Positions 18,296 to 25,995 of a stretch of 64,000 nt of DNA are shown one piece after another. The notes below the pieces were generated by a model. That model was given only the letters and a program-made list of their open reading frames with translations, was not told the origin of the DNA and searched no databases. The position numbers and the translations under genes were made by a program. Numbering within the stretch: the first letter of the stretch is position 1; each line of letters starts with the position of its first letter. The stretch lies in NCBI GenBank assembly GCA_947346365.1, contig CANAAV010000012.1:1-64000 (forward strand), written 5' to 3'. This DNA is from an uncultured Flavonifractor sp. (lineage in GTDB: Bacteria > Bacillota > Clostridia > Oscillospirales > Oscillospiraceae).

Positions 18296-19456
18296 ATGCT
18301 GCTGAAAAACGGAATTGTCCATTCCATGGCCGGCCCGTTGATTCCCTCCGGTTTTGTGGCTTTTTCCGGCGGGAAAATCACTGCGGTAGGCCCTATGGAC
18401 GCCCTGCCCCCTACTGACAACGGCCCGGTGCTAGATGTGGCGGGCTGCCACATTCTCCCCGGTTTCGTGGACGCCCACTGCCATCTGGGACTGTTTGGAG
18501 ACAGTCTGGGCTTCGAGGGGGAGGACGGCAACGAGTCCACCGACCCCTGCACGCCCCATCTGCGTGCGCTGGACGCAGTCAATCCCCGGGACCGCTGCTT
18601 TCAGGAGGCGCGGCTGGCTGGGGTCACATCCGTGCTCACCGGCCCTGGAAGCGCCAACCCCATCGCAGGACAGATTTTGGCCATGAAAACTACCGGGCGC
18701 TGGGTGGACGAGATGGTCCTCAAGGCCCCGGCGGCCATGAAATTCGCTCTGGGAGAAAATCCAAAGCGGGTGTACAACGCCAGGGAGGAGGGTCCCATCA
18801 CCCGCATGGCCACCGCCGCCATCATCCGGGAGAACCTGGCCAAGGCGGTGGAATACCGGGACAAGCAGGCCAAGGCGGACAATGATCCGGATGCCGATAT
18901 GCCTGACTATGACCCCAAGCTGGAGGCGCTCCTGCCCGTGGTGGCCGCCGCCCTGCCCGCCCATTTCCACGCCCACCGCTCGGACGATATCGCCACCGCC
19001 GTGCGCATCAGCCAGGAATTTGGCCTTGCCTGCACCATCGTCCACGGCACGGAGGGATACCTGGTGGCAGATCTGCTGGCGGCGGCGGGCATTCCGGTGA
19101 TTACCGGCCCCTGCCTCACCGACCGCTGCAAGCCGGAGCTCTCCGGCCAGAGCCAGGACAATCCCGTCCGGCTGGCCCAGGCCGGAGTAAAGGTGGCCAT
19201 CTGCACCGACCACTCGGAAACGCCCATCCAGTACCTGCCTCTGTGCGCCGCCATGGCGGTCCGCTCCGGTATGGACACCGAGGATGCCCTGGCCGCCATC
19301 ACCTCCCATGCCGCCGAAATCGGCGGCATTTCCCGGCGGGTCGGCTCCCTCGCTCCCGGCAAGGACGCGGACATTCTCGTCACCCGCGGGCATCCCCTGG
19401 CCTGGAACAGCACTGTTGAGGCGGTGTTTATCGACGGAATACGTGTGGAGAGCTAA
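18296..19456 (+). CDS. Amidohydrolase family protein
   Basis: A 386-residue metal-dependent hydrolase with the amidohydrolase fold. The first HxH metal motif is in DAHCHLG (about 60-66). Further metal-site candidates are HFHAHRSDD (about 222-230), HGTEG and the Asp in CTDHSE (about 303-308). The C-terminal small domain ends with the typical GKDADILV. The family resembles imidazolonepropionase-like and dihydroorotase-like hydrolases; the substrate is unknown. I chose the ATG at 18296 (AAAGGTGG nearby) because the longer frame has no homologous-looking N-terminus. Confidence 0.88.
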   Translation: MLLKNGIVHSMAGPLIPSGFVAFSGGKITAVGPMDALPPTDNGPVLDVAGCHILPGFVDAHCHLGLFGDSLGFEGEDGNESTDPCTPHLRALDAVNPRDRCFQEARLAGVTSVLTGPGSANPIAGQILAMKTTGRWVDEMVLKAPAAMKFALGENPKRVYNAREEGPITRMATAAIIRENLAKAVEYRDKQAKADNDPDADMPDYDPKLEALLPVVAAALPAHFHAHRSDDIATAVRISQEFGLACTIVHGTEGYLVADLLAAAGIPVITGPCLTDRCKPELSGQSQDNPVRLAQAGVKVAICTDHSETPIQYLPLCAAMAVRSGMDTEDALAAITSHAAEIGGISRRVGSLAPGKDADILVTRGHPLAWNSTVEAVFIDGIRVES

Positions 19457-19521
19457 TTCTTTGGACAATCATGTAAATTTGTGCTGTGCACAAATAATTT
19501 GCTGTTTTTTTTAAATTACCT

Positions 19522-19550
19522 GTGACTTTTTCATTCGTCTGTGATATAAT
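19522..19550 (+). promoter_or_regulatory. Promoter of hpf
   Basis: -35 GTGACT (19522-19527), 17-nt spacer, extended -10 TGATATAAT (19542-19550). About 80 nt of leader precede the start codon. Confidence 0.6.
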
Positions 19551-19630
19551 CCAGACACAGGGACTCTTCGCTCCCGCTTGTGTCCTTGGAACGACGACAG
19601 CCCTTTGCAGGGCGAAAGGAGTTGAACGCT

Positions 19631-20176
19631 ATGAAGTTCGTGTTCACAGACAAAAAGGTCGATCTGCCCAACAAGGTGCACGCCTATGCGGAGAAAAAGG
19701 TGGGCAAGTTAGACCGTTATTTTAAGGCGGACGCCGAGGCCGCAATGGTTTTCAGCGTGGAAAAAGGCCGCAACAATGCGGAACTGACCGTCCGCTCCGG
19801 CGGCACCATCATCCGCGTGTCGGAGAGCACCTCAGACATGTTCGCCACAATTGACGCTGCGGTCTCTTCGGTGGAACGTCAACTGCGCAAAAACAAGGCC
19901 CGCCTGGAAAAACGCCTGCGGGAAAACGCCTTTGAGCGGACGGTGGACGCCGAGGAGGTCTCCTCCTTCGCCCCCGAGGCCGAAGAGGACGAGTTCAGCA
20001 TTGTGCGCACCAAACGTTTCCCGATCAAGCATATGACGGTGGAGGAGGCGGTTTTACAGATGAATCTGCTGGACCACACGTTCTTTGCCTTCAAAAATGC
20101 CGAAGCCGATGGGGCGTTCGCCGTAGTGTACCGCCGCAACGACGGGGGGTACGGCCTGATTGAGGACGACATGTAA
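19631..20176 (+). CDS. hpf: Ribosome hibernation-promoting factor, long form
   Basis: A 181-residue long HPF. The N-terminal S30AE domain (1-100) binds the decoding centre of the 30S subunit. The C-terminal domain (about 122-181: RTKRFPIKHMTVEEAVLQMN..., ending GYGLIE) dimerises ribosomes into 100S particles. ATG 19631 is preceded by AAAGGAG; an in-frame upstream start would lie in the leader. Confidence 0.95.
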   Translation: MKFVFTDKKVDLPNKVHAYAEKKVGKLDRYFKADAEAAMVFSVEKGRNNAELTVRSGGTIIRVSESTSDMFATIDAAVSSVERQLRKNKARLEKRLRENAFERTVDAEEVSSFAPEAEEDEFSIVRTKRFPIKHMTVEEAVLQMNLLDHTFFAFKNAEADGAFAVVYRRNDGGYGLIEDDM

Positions 20177-20223
20177 GACCCGCAGCGCGCCTGCCGGCGG
20201 AATAAAGGAGAGGAGTGAGTCCC

Positions 20224-20442
20224 GTGGATATCAAGGAGCAAATCAGCCATATGGTTGACAAGATTACCAAAGACAATACCCTGCGCGCCCAATTCCAAAA
20301 GGAGCCCATCAAGGCTGTAGAACAGGTATTGGGGGTGGACCTGCCCGACGAGCTGGTCGAAAAGATCATCCAGGGCGTAAAGTCCAAGATCTCTGTGGAT
20401 AAGCTCTCCAGCGCGGCAGACGCTCTGAAGAAGCTGTTCTAA
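20224..20442 (+). CDS. Small acidic/helical protein, unknown function (NHLP-leader-like)
   Basis: A 72-residue protein starting MDIKEQISHMVDKITKD. I prefer the GTG at 20224, which sits about 9 nt after GAGGAG, to the GTG at 20215 inside the ribosome site. The middle, LRAQFQKEPIKAVEQVLGVD followed by LPDELV, resembles the DxxLRxxLxxdPxxAlxxxlGvdLP pattern of nitrile-hydratase-like leader peptides. No core peptide follows and no modification enzyme is nearby, so it is probably a stand-alone regulator or a decayed relative. It is co-transcribed with hpf and has its own terminator. Confidence 0.75.
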   Translation: MDIKEQISHMVDKITKDNTLRAQFQKEPIKAVEQVLGVDLPDELVEKIIQGVKSKISVDKLSSAADALKKLF

Positions 20443-20450
20443 GGAGCAGA

Positions 20451-20495
20451 AACGCGTGGGGAGACCGGCAGGTACGTCTCTCCACGCGTTTTTTT
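20451..20495 (+). terminator. Intrinsic terminator of the hpf operon
   Basis: A 15-bp stem (AACGCGTGGGGAGAC and partner, one mismatch) is followed directly by a run of seven T. It is a textbook rho-independent terminator. Confidence 0.92.
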
Positions 20496-20497
20496 AT

Positions 20498-20755
20498 TCA
20501 CGGGTTATGTATCAGCACATCTTCCAGCAGGGCGGATCCGATCAGCCCCGCGCCCAGCACGGTCAGGGCCATATCCTGGAACTGCTGGGCATAGAAATGA
20601 AGCCGCACGTTGCTGTAGGCGTACTCTCCCGCCCAGACCAGCACCACCAGCTCCGCGGCCAGAAGGGCACAGCATAGCAGCACCCCGCGCGAAAGCACAT
20701 AGTAGCTCACAGGGCGCATGCGCCCCATCCACTGCAAAAAATTTATGATATCCAC
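20498..20755 (-). CDS. Small two-helix membrane protein, unknown
   Basis: An 85-residue protein with hydrophobic segments at about 20-42 and 62-80. It starts with GTG after CAGGGGACG and has a good promoter upstream (20825-20853). I do not recognise the family. The promoter, ribosome site and separation from the converging hpf terminator support a real gene. Confidence 0.65.
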   Translation of the reverse strand: MDIINFLQWMGRMRPVSYYVLSRGVLLCCALLAAELVVLVWAGEYAYSNVRLHFYAQQFQDMALTVLGAGLIGSALLEDVLIHNP

Positions 20756-20824
20756 CGTCCCCTGGCTCTGCTATTGGGCCTAGCGCATCCATCTGCGCCC
20801 ACCCCACCCGTTTAAACTGGATTG

Positions 20825-20853
20825 ATTATAGCAAAGCCACAACAAACAGGCAA
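20825..20853 (-). promoter_or_regulatory. Promoter of the small membrane protein gene
   Basis: Minus strand: -35 TTGCCT (20848-20853), 17-nt spacer, -10 TATAAT (20825-20830). Confidence 0.65.
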
Positions 20854-21055
20854 GCGCCAAATGTTGCCGCCGGAAACCGTTCGACCGCCTTTGACATGAA
20901 GTGTCAATTAGCGCGTGATTGGTTTACAGTAATTTCAGGAAATGGGACATAATGAATCTTCCCTGTCGAAAAAGGCGGAACGATTTTACTTCCCAAATCC
21001 ACAAATACACAATATAATGAGTTCGTCCCAGAAAAAAGAGGGAGGTAAACACAAA

Positions 21056-21325
21056 ATGAGGGAACTGCTGATAGTTTCCAAAGAAATGGGCGCGAATGGC
21101 CTCCGGCACAGTTGTGACTACTATATCGTCATTGACCAGATGGAGGGGAACGGCGTTTTCGCCTGTGAGAGCTATGGGGTCAAAATTGTTGGGCCTGACG
21201 GAGAAGAGGCTGTCATCCCCAATATCACGGTCAGTATCTCCAGAATTGACGAGCTGCTGGAGCTGTTGCAGCGAAACAGCGTCACCCCTGTGGCTCTGCG
21301 GGACGTAGTGGACGATTGGCTGTAG
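21056..21325 (+). CDS. DUF6514-like small protein
   Basis: An 89-residue protein beginning MRELLIVSKEMGANG after GGGAGG. The pattern (tyrosine-rich YYIVIDQM, ESYGVKIVG, and the ending LLQRNSVTPVALRDVVDDWL) fits a small Clostridia family that I recall as DUF6514; its function is unknown. It stands alone, with a perfect TTGACA-N5-TGTCAA dyad 150 nt upstream (20891-20907) and a TATAAT at 21013-21018 without a good -35. Confidence 0.75.
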   Translation: MRELLIVSKEMGANGLRHSCDYYIVIDQMEGNGVFACESYGVKIVGPDGEEAVIPNITVSISRIDELLELLQRNSVTPVALRDVVDDWL

Positions 21326-21518
21326 CCAAGGCCTAAACCCAAGCGCCGCTCTGTACGTTCAAATATCCCCGGGCACAGTGCTGATATTCAAATCAGTTCC
21401 AAAAGGGACCATTGGCATAAGAGACCCTTTCTTAGAGCCCGTATTCACAGCGGGAACTCGCAAAGCGGCTGTGACGGCGGATTCAATGCCCAGTGGCCCT
21501 TCCTTTTTGCGCTTTTCC

Positions 21519-22298
21519 CTATTGCTCTGCTTTTTCATGGGACACCGGACGCCCAAAAGCGTCAAATTCCGCCTTTGAGCCTTGAAACACGTTCAGGTCA
21601 ATGCGCTCCTCGCTGCCGGAATATCCCTCCAGACGGGCGCTGTGGGAGTACTGCCAAAACTGCCAGCCGGGCGTCAGTGGAAAAATAATAGGACTGGAGC
21701 ACCAGATGGGGTAGGCTCCATACTCCCCTCCGGCCAAATAGCGGTAATAAGAACGGTAGGTCACATAGAGGATGGGTTTGACGCCGTAATGCCCCTCCAG
21801 CGCCGTAAGCAGGGGATCCAAAATGGCCCGGACCTGCCCCCGTTCCAGAGGCTGCTTCAAATAGCTCCCGTAAAATTCTAGGTCCACCACTGGCGGCAGC
21901 ATGTCCGGGTGGGCAGGTACTGTGCGGATGAAATTTTCCGCCTGGGTCAGACCGGGGCTGTCATAGCTGAAAAAGTGATAGGCTCCCGCCCGGATTCCGG
22001 CCGAGGCCGCGCCGGCCCAATTGGCGGCAAACCACCGGTCCTGCAAACCGCTGCCCTCTGTGGCTTTGATAAAGGTGAAGTCCACCCCCTGCTCCGCCAA
22101 GCGGACCCAATCCACCTCCCCCTGGTAAGCGGATACATCCACCCCAAAAACCTCCCACTGCTCCGGAGCGGCTTCATCGGGCAGCAGCAGCAGCCCCTGC
22201 CACCGCAGCGCCCCCAGCGCAGCCAGCAAGAGGGCGTCCGCCGCCAGCAGTACCAGCAGTAGCCGTTTTACCCCGTTCAGCAATCCCTTCAAATCCAT
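21519..22298 (-). CDS. Membrane-anchored GH25 muramidase (lysozyme)
   Basis: A 259-residue protein with one N-terminal membrane segment (about 10-38) and a GH25 catalytic domain. Motifs are FGVDVSAYQGEVDW, FIKATEGSG, and PPVVDLEFYG with the catalytic Asp/Glu pair. It cleaves the MurNAc-GlcNAc bond of peptidoglycan outside the membrane. No cell-wall-binding repeats are present. The start is uncertain: ATG 22298, GTG 22301 and TTG 22304 are adjacent and the ribosome site is weak. Confidence 0.9.
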   Translation of the reverse strand: MDLKGLLNGVKRLLLVLLAADALLLAALGALRWQGLLLLPDEAAPEQWEVFGVDVSAYQGEVDWVRLAEQGVDFTFIKATEGSGLQDRWFAANWAGAASAGIRAGAYHFFSYDSPGLTQAENFIRTVPAHPDMLPPVVDLEFYGSYLKQPLERGQVRAILDPLLTALEGHYGVKPILYVTYRSYYRYLAGGEYGAYPIWCSSPIIFPLTPGWQFWQYSHSARLEGYSGSEERIDLNVFQGSKAEFDAFGRPVSHEKAEQ

Positions 22299-22355
22299 CA
22301 CCAAGGTACATAATACGCCCCTTTAGAGGGAAAGACAATCGAAATTTGCCTCCTG

Positions 22356-23576
22356 TTACCCCAGCGCCGCCCAGATGCGCTCCACCGCCTGAACGGCCTC
22401 CGCCCGGTCCCCCAGGGCGCTGAAGCGGACATACCCCTCTCCGCCGGGACCGAAGCCCGCTCCCGGCGTGGCCACCACCCCGGCCCGCTCCAGCAGCAGC
22501 TCAAAAAATGCCCACGACCCCAGGCCGCCGGGCGTCTTGGCCCACAGGTAGGGGGAGTGGACCCCGCCCCAGACCTCCAGCCCCGCTTGGGACAACCCCT
22601 CCCGGATCAGCCGGGCGGTATCCAAGCAGGCCGCCGCCGCCGCCCGGACCTGGGCCCAACCCTCCGGCGTATATACCGCCTGGGCGCCCCGCTGGGTGAT
22701 GTAAGACACTCCATTAAATTTGCTGGCCTGGCGGCGGCTCCAGAGGGCGTGAAGGCTGACGCCTTCCCGCTCCAGCTCCCTGGGTATAACCGCGTAGCCG
22801 CAGCGCACGCCGGTAAAGCCCGCCGTCTTGGAAAAGGACCGAAACTCTATGGCACAGCCACGAGCGCCGGGTATCTCAAAGATAGACCGCGGCAGCTCCG
22901 GTCTGCTGATAAAGGCCTCATAGGCCCCATCGTACAAAATCACGCTGCCGTTGGCGTTGGCATAGTCTACCCAAGCGCTCAGCTGGGCCCGGCTTGCCAT
23001 AGCCCCTGTAGGGTTATTGGGAAAACACAGATAAATCAGATCCGCCCGCTCTTCCGGCACGTCCGGGACAAAGCCGTTTTCCGCCGTGCAGGGCAGATAC
23101 ATCAGCCCGGTCCAGCGGCCTCGGTCTCTGTCGTACTCTCCCGCCCGGCCCGCCATGGCGCTGGCATCCACATAGACCGGATACACCGGGTCGCACAGAG
23201 CAACCGTGTTGTCCGTTCCAAACAAGTCTCCAATGCCGCTGCAATCGCTCTTGGCTCCATCTGAAATAAAAATTTCATCCGGTGAAATGTCTGCTCCCCG
23301 CTCCCAGTACTCATGTTCGGCGATAGCCCGGCGCAGGAAGGGATAGCCCTGTTCCGGGCCGTAGCCCCGGAATCCCTGGGGGCCACCCATCTCCAGGGCC
23401 GCCCTGCTCATGGCCTGCGCTACAGCGGGGGCCAACGGCCCCTTTACGTCGCCAATTCCCAGCCGGAGCAGGGAGCGGTCCGGCCGGCTTTGGGAAAATT
23501 CCGCCACCCGGCGGGCCACCTCTGAAAACAGGTAGCTTCCCGGCAGCTTGCGGTACTGCGGATTTAATTTTGTCAT
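22356..23576 (-). CDS. dapL: LL-diaminopimelate aminotransferase
   Basis: A 406-residue fold-type I aminotransferase. The PLP lysine is K250 in SFSKTAGFTGVR; the N-terminal part (YLFSEVARRVAEF, RLGIGDV, FRGYGPEQGY) and FPNNPTGA match DapL. It makes LL-diaminopimelate directly from tetrahydrodipicolinate, the short lysine/peptidoglycan route. ATG 23576 follows AAAGGAG. It lies downstream of mtaB on the same strand with a 160-nt gap. Confidence 0.93.
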   Translation of the reverse strand: MTKLNPQYRKLPGSYLFSEVARRVAEFSQSRPDRSLLRLGIGDVKGPLAPAVAQAMSRAALEMGGPQGFRGYGPEQGYPFLRRAIAEHEYWERGADISPDEIFISDGAKSDCSGIGDLFGTDNTVALCDPVYPVYVDASAMAGRAGEYDRDRGRWTGLMYLPCTAENGFVPDVPEERADLIYLCFPNNPTGAMASRAQLSAWVDYANANGSVILYDGAYEAFISRPELPRSIFEIPGARGCAIEFRSFSKTAGFTGVRCGYAVIPRELEREGVSLHALWSRRQASKFNGVSYITQRGAQAVYTPEGWAQVRAAAAACLDTARLIREGLSQAGLEVWGGVHSPYLWAKTPGGLGSWAFFELLLERAGVVATPGAGFGPGGEGYVRFSALGDRAEAVQAVERIWAALG

Positions 23577-23736
23577 ATGGACGGGCTCCTTTGCCAGCTT
23601 GCGTCATCAAACGGCCTGCACAGTGCGCAGATTGTTCCGTCTTATGGTATATGCGCATTCAAGGGCAAAAATACCCCCGGCTTCCGCATCCGGCCCCCAA
23701 CGGCGCATCCGGCAAAATTTCTTGTCCCGTCCGTCC

Positions 23737-25029
23737 CTATTCTATCACCCCAAAGAGAGAATCTCCCCGGATTTCTGTTATTTTGGTATTGCAAACTACG
23801 TTGTGCAATCTCTCCCCCGCCGTCAGGACCTGTGTATAGCTGGGCGCATAGCCCCGCCAAAGTCCGTCCTTCTCCTCTTCAAAAAGCACGGGGAGCGTTT
23901 CCCCCAGCCACCCCTCCAGCCAGGTCCGGCGCATCCGCCGGGCGGTCTCCGCCGCCCTGTGAGCCCGCTCCTCTTTGACGGCATTGGGGACCTGGCCCGG
24001 CATCTCCGCCGCAGGCGTGCCGGGCCGGCGGGAGTAGGGGAAAATATGCATGGCGGAAAAGCCGCACGTTTCTATAAATTCCAGAGTCTGAGCAAACTCT
24101 TCCTCCGTTTCGCCGGGAAAGCCCACAATCAAGTCGGTGGTCACTCCCGGCCGGTCAAACTGCTTCCGGAGTAATTTTACGCTCTCATAATACCGGTCGG
24201 TATCATATTTCCGCCTCATCCTGACCAGGGTGGCGTCACAGCCGCTTTGCAGGGAGAGGTGAAAATGGGGACACAGATTCGGCAGGGCAGCGGCCCTGCG
24301 GCAGAACTCTTCCGTGATTGTCCGGGGCTCCAGGCTGCCCAGGCGTACCCGCAGCGCCGGCGCTGCGGCACAGACCGCCTCCACCAGGTCTATCAGGCCG
24401 CTCCCGTTTTTCAAATCCGTTCCCCAGGAGGAAATTTCAATGCCGGTCAAAACCAGCTCCCGGTATCCCTCCTCCGCCAGCCGCGCGGCCTCCGCCGCCC
24501 CCTCCGCCAGGGGCAGGGAGCGCACCGGACCCCTGGCGGAGGGGATGATGCAGTAAGAGCAGAAATTGACGCACCCATCCTCCACCTTGAGCATCGCCCG
24601 GGTGCGTCCCGCCAATCCTCCGGCTCTCAGCCGTTCAAACTCCCGGCGCTTGAGGGCCTCGTCCACCTCCACCCGCGCACGCTCCGGGCGCTTGGAGAGC
24701 AACTCCTCCACTGCGTTCAAAAAGTCCATGCGCCTATTAGAGCCCATCACCAAATCCGCGCCCAGCTCCACGGCGGCGGCCGGATCGGTTTGGGCATAGC
24801 AGCCGCACACCGCCACCACCGCCATCGGGTTCCGGCGGCGGGCCTGCCGGATAATCTGCCGGGATTTTTTATCGCTGACTGCCGTGACGGTGCAGGTATT
24901 GATGATGTAAGCCTCCGCCGTTTCCGTGAAAGGAACGGGCGTATGCCCCCGGCGCGCCAGCTCGGTTTCGATTGCCTGGGTTTCATACTGGTTGACCTTA
25001 CAACCCAAGGTGTAAATAGCAAATCGCAT
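23737..25029 (-). CDS. mtaB: tRNA t6A37 methylthiotransferase MtaB
   Basis: A 430-residue radical-SAM methylthiotransferase. The UPF0004 domain holds cluster cysteines C10 (TLGCKVNQYE), C46 (NTCTV) and C75/C77. The radical-SAM motif is CVNFCSYC (C153, C157, C160), and a C-terminal TRAM-like segment follows. The TLGCKVNQ start is typical of MtaB, which converts t6A to ms2t6A at tRNA position 37. ATG 25029 follows GGAGGAA; an upstream in-frame ATG has no such site. Confidence 0.93.
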   Translation of the reverse strand: MRFAIYTLGCKVNQYETQAIETELARRGHTPVPFTETAEAYIINTCTVTAVSDKKSRQIIRQARRRNPMAVVAVCGCYAQTDPAAAVELGADLVMGSNRRMDFLNAVEELLSKRPERARVEVDEALKRREFERLRAGGLAGRTRAMLKVEDGCVNFCSYCIIPSARGPVRSLPLAEGAAEAARLAEEGYRELVLTGIEISSWGTDLKNGSGLIDLVEAVCAAAPALRVRLGSLEPRTITEEFCRRAAALPNLCPHFHLSLQSGCDATLVRMRRKYDTDRYYESVKLLRKQFDRPGVTTDLIVGFPGETEEEFAQTLEFIETCGFSAMHIFPYSRRPGTPAAEMPGQVPNAVKEERAHRAAETARRMRRTWLEGWLGETLPVLFEEEKDGLWRGYAPSYTQVLTAGERLHNVVCNTKITEIRGDSLFGVIE

Positions 25030-25069
25030 AGGGATTCCTCCGGCATACGGTAAAATTGGTGAAAAGCGC

Positions 25070-25098
25070 TTGCGGCTTCCCCCTATCTGCATTATAAT
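25070..25098 (+). promoter_or_regulatory. Promoter of the HPr-like gene
   Basis: -35 TTGCGG (25070-25075), 17-nt spacer, -10 TATAAT (25093-25098); the gene starts 64 nt later. A second AT-rich ATTATAATAGG lies at about 25110. Confidence 0.6.
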
Positions 25099-25162
25099 GG
25101 ATGTATCTATTATAATAGGCCTTGGTCAGCTTGTACAGGGCCGGTTTTAGGAGGAGTTCCCT

Positions 25163-25417
25163 ATGGCCGATTTTTCTGTCTGCCTGACCTCGGTGGACCA
25201 GGTGAAGGAATTTGTCAGCGCCGCCTGCCACTGCCCCTGTGAGGTGGACGTGTGCTGCGGACGCTATGTGGTAAACGCCAAATCCATCATGGGGCTGTTC
25301 TCCCTGGACCTCTCCGGCCCGGTTGAAGTGGCCGTCCACGGTGAAGCGCTCCAAAAGGAGGCTTTCCGGGCGGATGTGGCGGCGTTTTTGGCGCAGCCTC
25401 CCCAAAAAATGGTCTAA
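25163..25417 (+). CDS. HPr-like protein lacking the phosphorylatable histidine
   Basis: An 84-residue protein with the HPr fold pattern. The Ser46-region motif AKSIMGLFSLDL is present (Ser at residue 41), but the active-site GxHARPA segment is replaced by TSVDQVKEF (residues 10-17), so it cannot carry the PTS phosphate on His15. A regulatory role like Crh is possible, but HPr kinase substrate status is only inference. It has its own promoter and terminator. Confidence 0.85.
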   Translation: MADFSVCLTSVDQVKEFVSAACHCPCEVDVCCGRYVVNAKSIMGLFSLDLSGPVEVAVHGEALQKEAFRADVAAFLAQPPQKMV

Positions 25418-25424
25418 TAGCGCA

Positions 25425-25457
25425 AGGAGCGCCCTTCCCATAGGGAAGGGCGCTCCT
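25425..25457. terminator. Bidirectional terminator between the HPr-like gene and secG
   Basis: A 15-bp perfect stem (AGGAGCGCCCTTCCC and complement) with a 3-nt loop lies in the 54-nt gap between two converging genes. Confidence 0.75.
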
Positions 25458-25471
25458 GCACGCAGTTCTTC

Positions 25472-25708
25472 TTAAATCAGGCAGATGACAAAGGTGACCA
25501 CCATAAAGCCGATGGCGACCCACTTGGTCATTTTTGCCAACTTGGAGTCCCAGCTCTTGGCCTTGTTCTTTGCCAGAAAGGTGTCCGCGCCGCCGGCGAT
25601 GGCGCCGGACAGACCCGCGCTCTTGCCGGACTGAAGCAGCACCACGGCCACCAGGAACAGGGCGGCTGCCACATCAATAATACTTAAAACCAGCTTCGGA
25701 ATATCCAC
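25472..25708 (-). CDS. secG: Preprotein translocase subunit SecG
   Basis: A 78-residue protein with two membrane spans (about 5-27 and 57-76) and the SecG loop LLQSGKSAGLSGAIAGGADTFL. It is a non-essential SecYEG partner. The GTG at 25708 follows AAAGGACGA and gives the normal family length; the longer in-frame extension is leader sequence. Confidence 0.95.
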   Translation of the reverse strand: MDIPKLVLSIIDVAAALFLVAVVLLQSGKSAGLSGAIAGGADTFLAKNKAKSWDSKLAKMTKWVAIGFMVVTFVICLI

Positions 25709-25796
25709 GCTGCATCGTCCTTTCGGCCCCGGTCTGGGGCGGTATCCATCTATTTTGGGGCGCAAAACCACCTGCGCCTCTCCAAACGTGGCTTTG

Positions 25797-25825
25797 ATTA
25801 TAGCATACTCCTTTTGAAGTTGCAA
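25797..25825 (-). promoter_or_regulatory. secG promoter
   Basis: Minus strand: -35 TTGCAA (25820-25825), 17-nt spacer, -10 TATAAT (25797-25802). Confidence 0.7.
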
Positions 25826-25899
25826 CCCTTTTCCGCGATAAATTTCCCGCATTTTCGGGGGCGTGGGGAGAATTTGCGGGCGGCCGCTGTATTTATAGG

Positions 25900-25928
25900 T
25901 TGCAATTTCCGGCCGAAGCGGCTATAAT
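25900..25928 (+). promoter_or_regulatory. Promoter of the SLH protein gene
   Basis: -35 TTGCAA (25900-25905), 17-nt spacer, -10 TATAAT (25923-25928). It is divergent from and very similar to the secG promoter 75 bp away. Confidence 0.7.
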
Positions 25929-25995
25929 TTACACTAGTTATGGAAACCAGCGCGCAGCAGCGGTGGAAGCTAAGACACACAACGGAGGTACTGCA

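Noticed and set aside
21359..21565. Basic 59-68 residue minus-strand frame overlapping the muramidase 3' end, and a plus-strand frame opposite it
   Set aside because: No ribosome site, overlaps the GH25 stop, and no recognisable pattern; the 21326-21518 gap is treated as non-coding.
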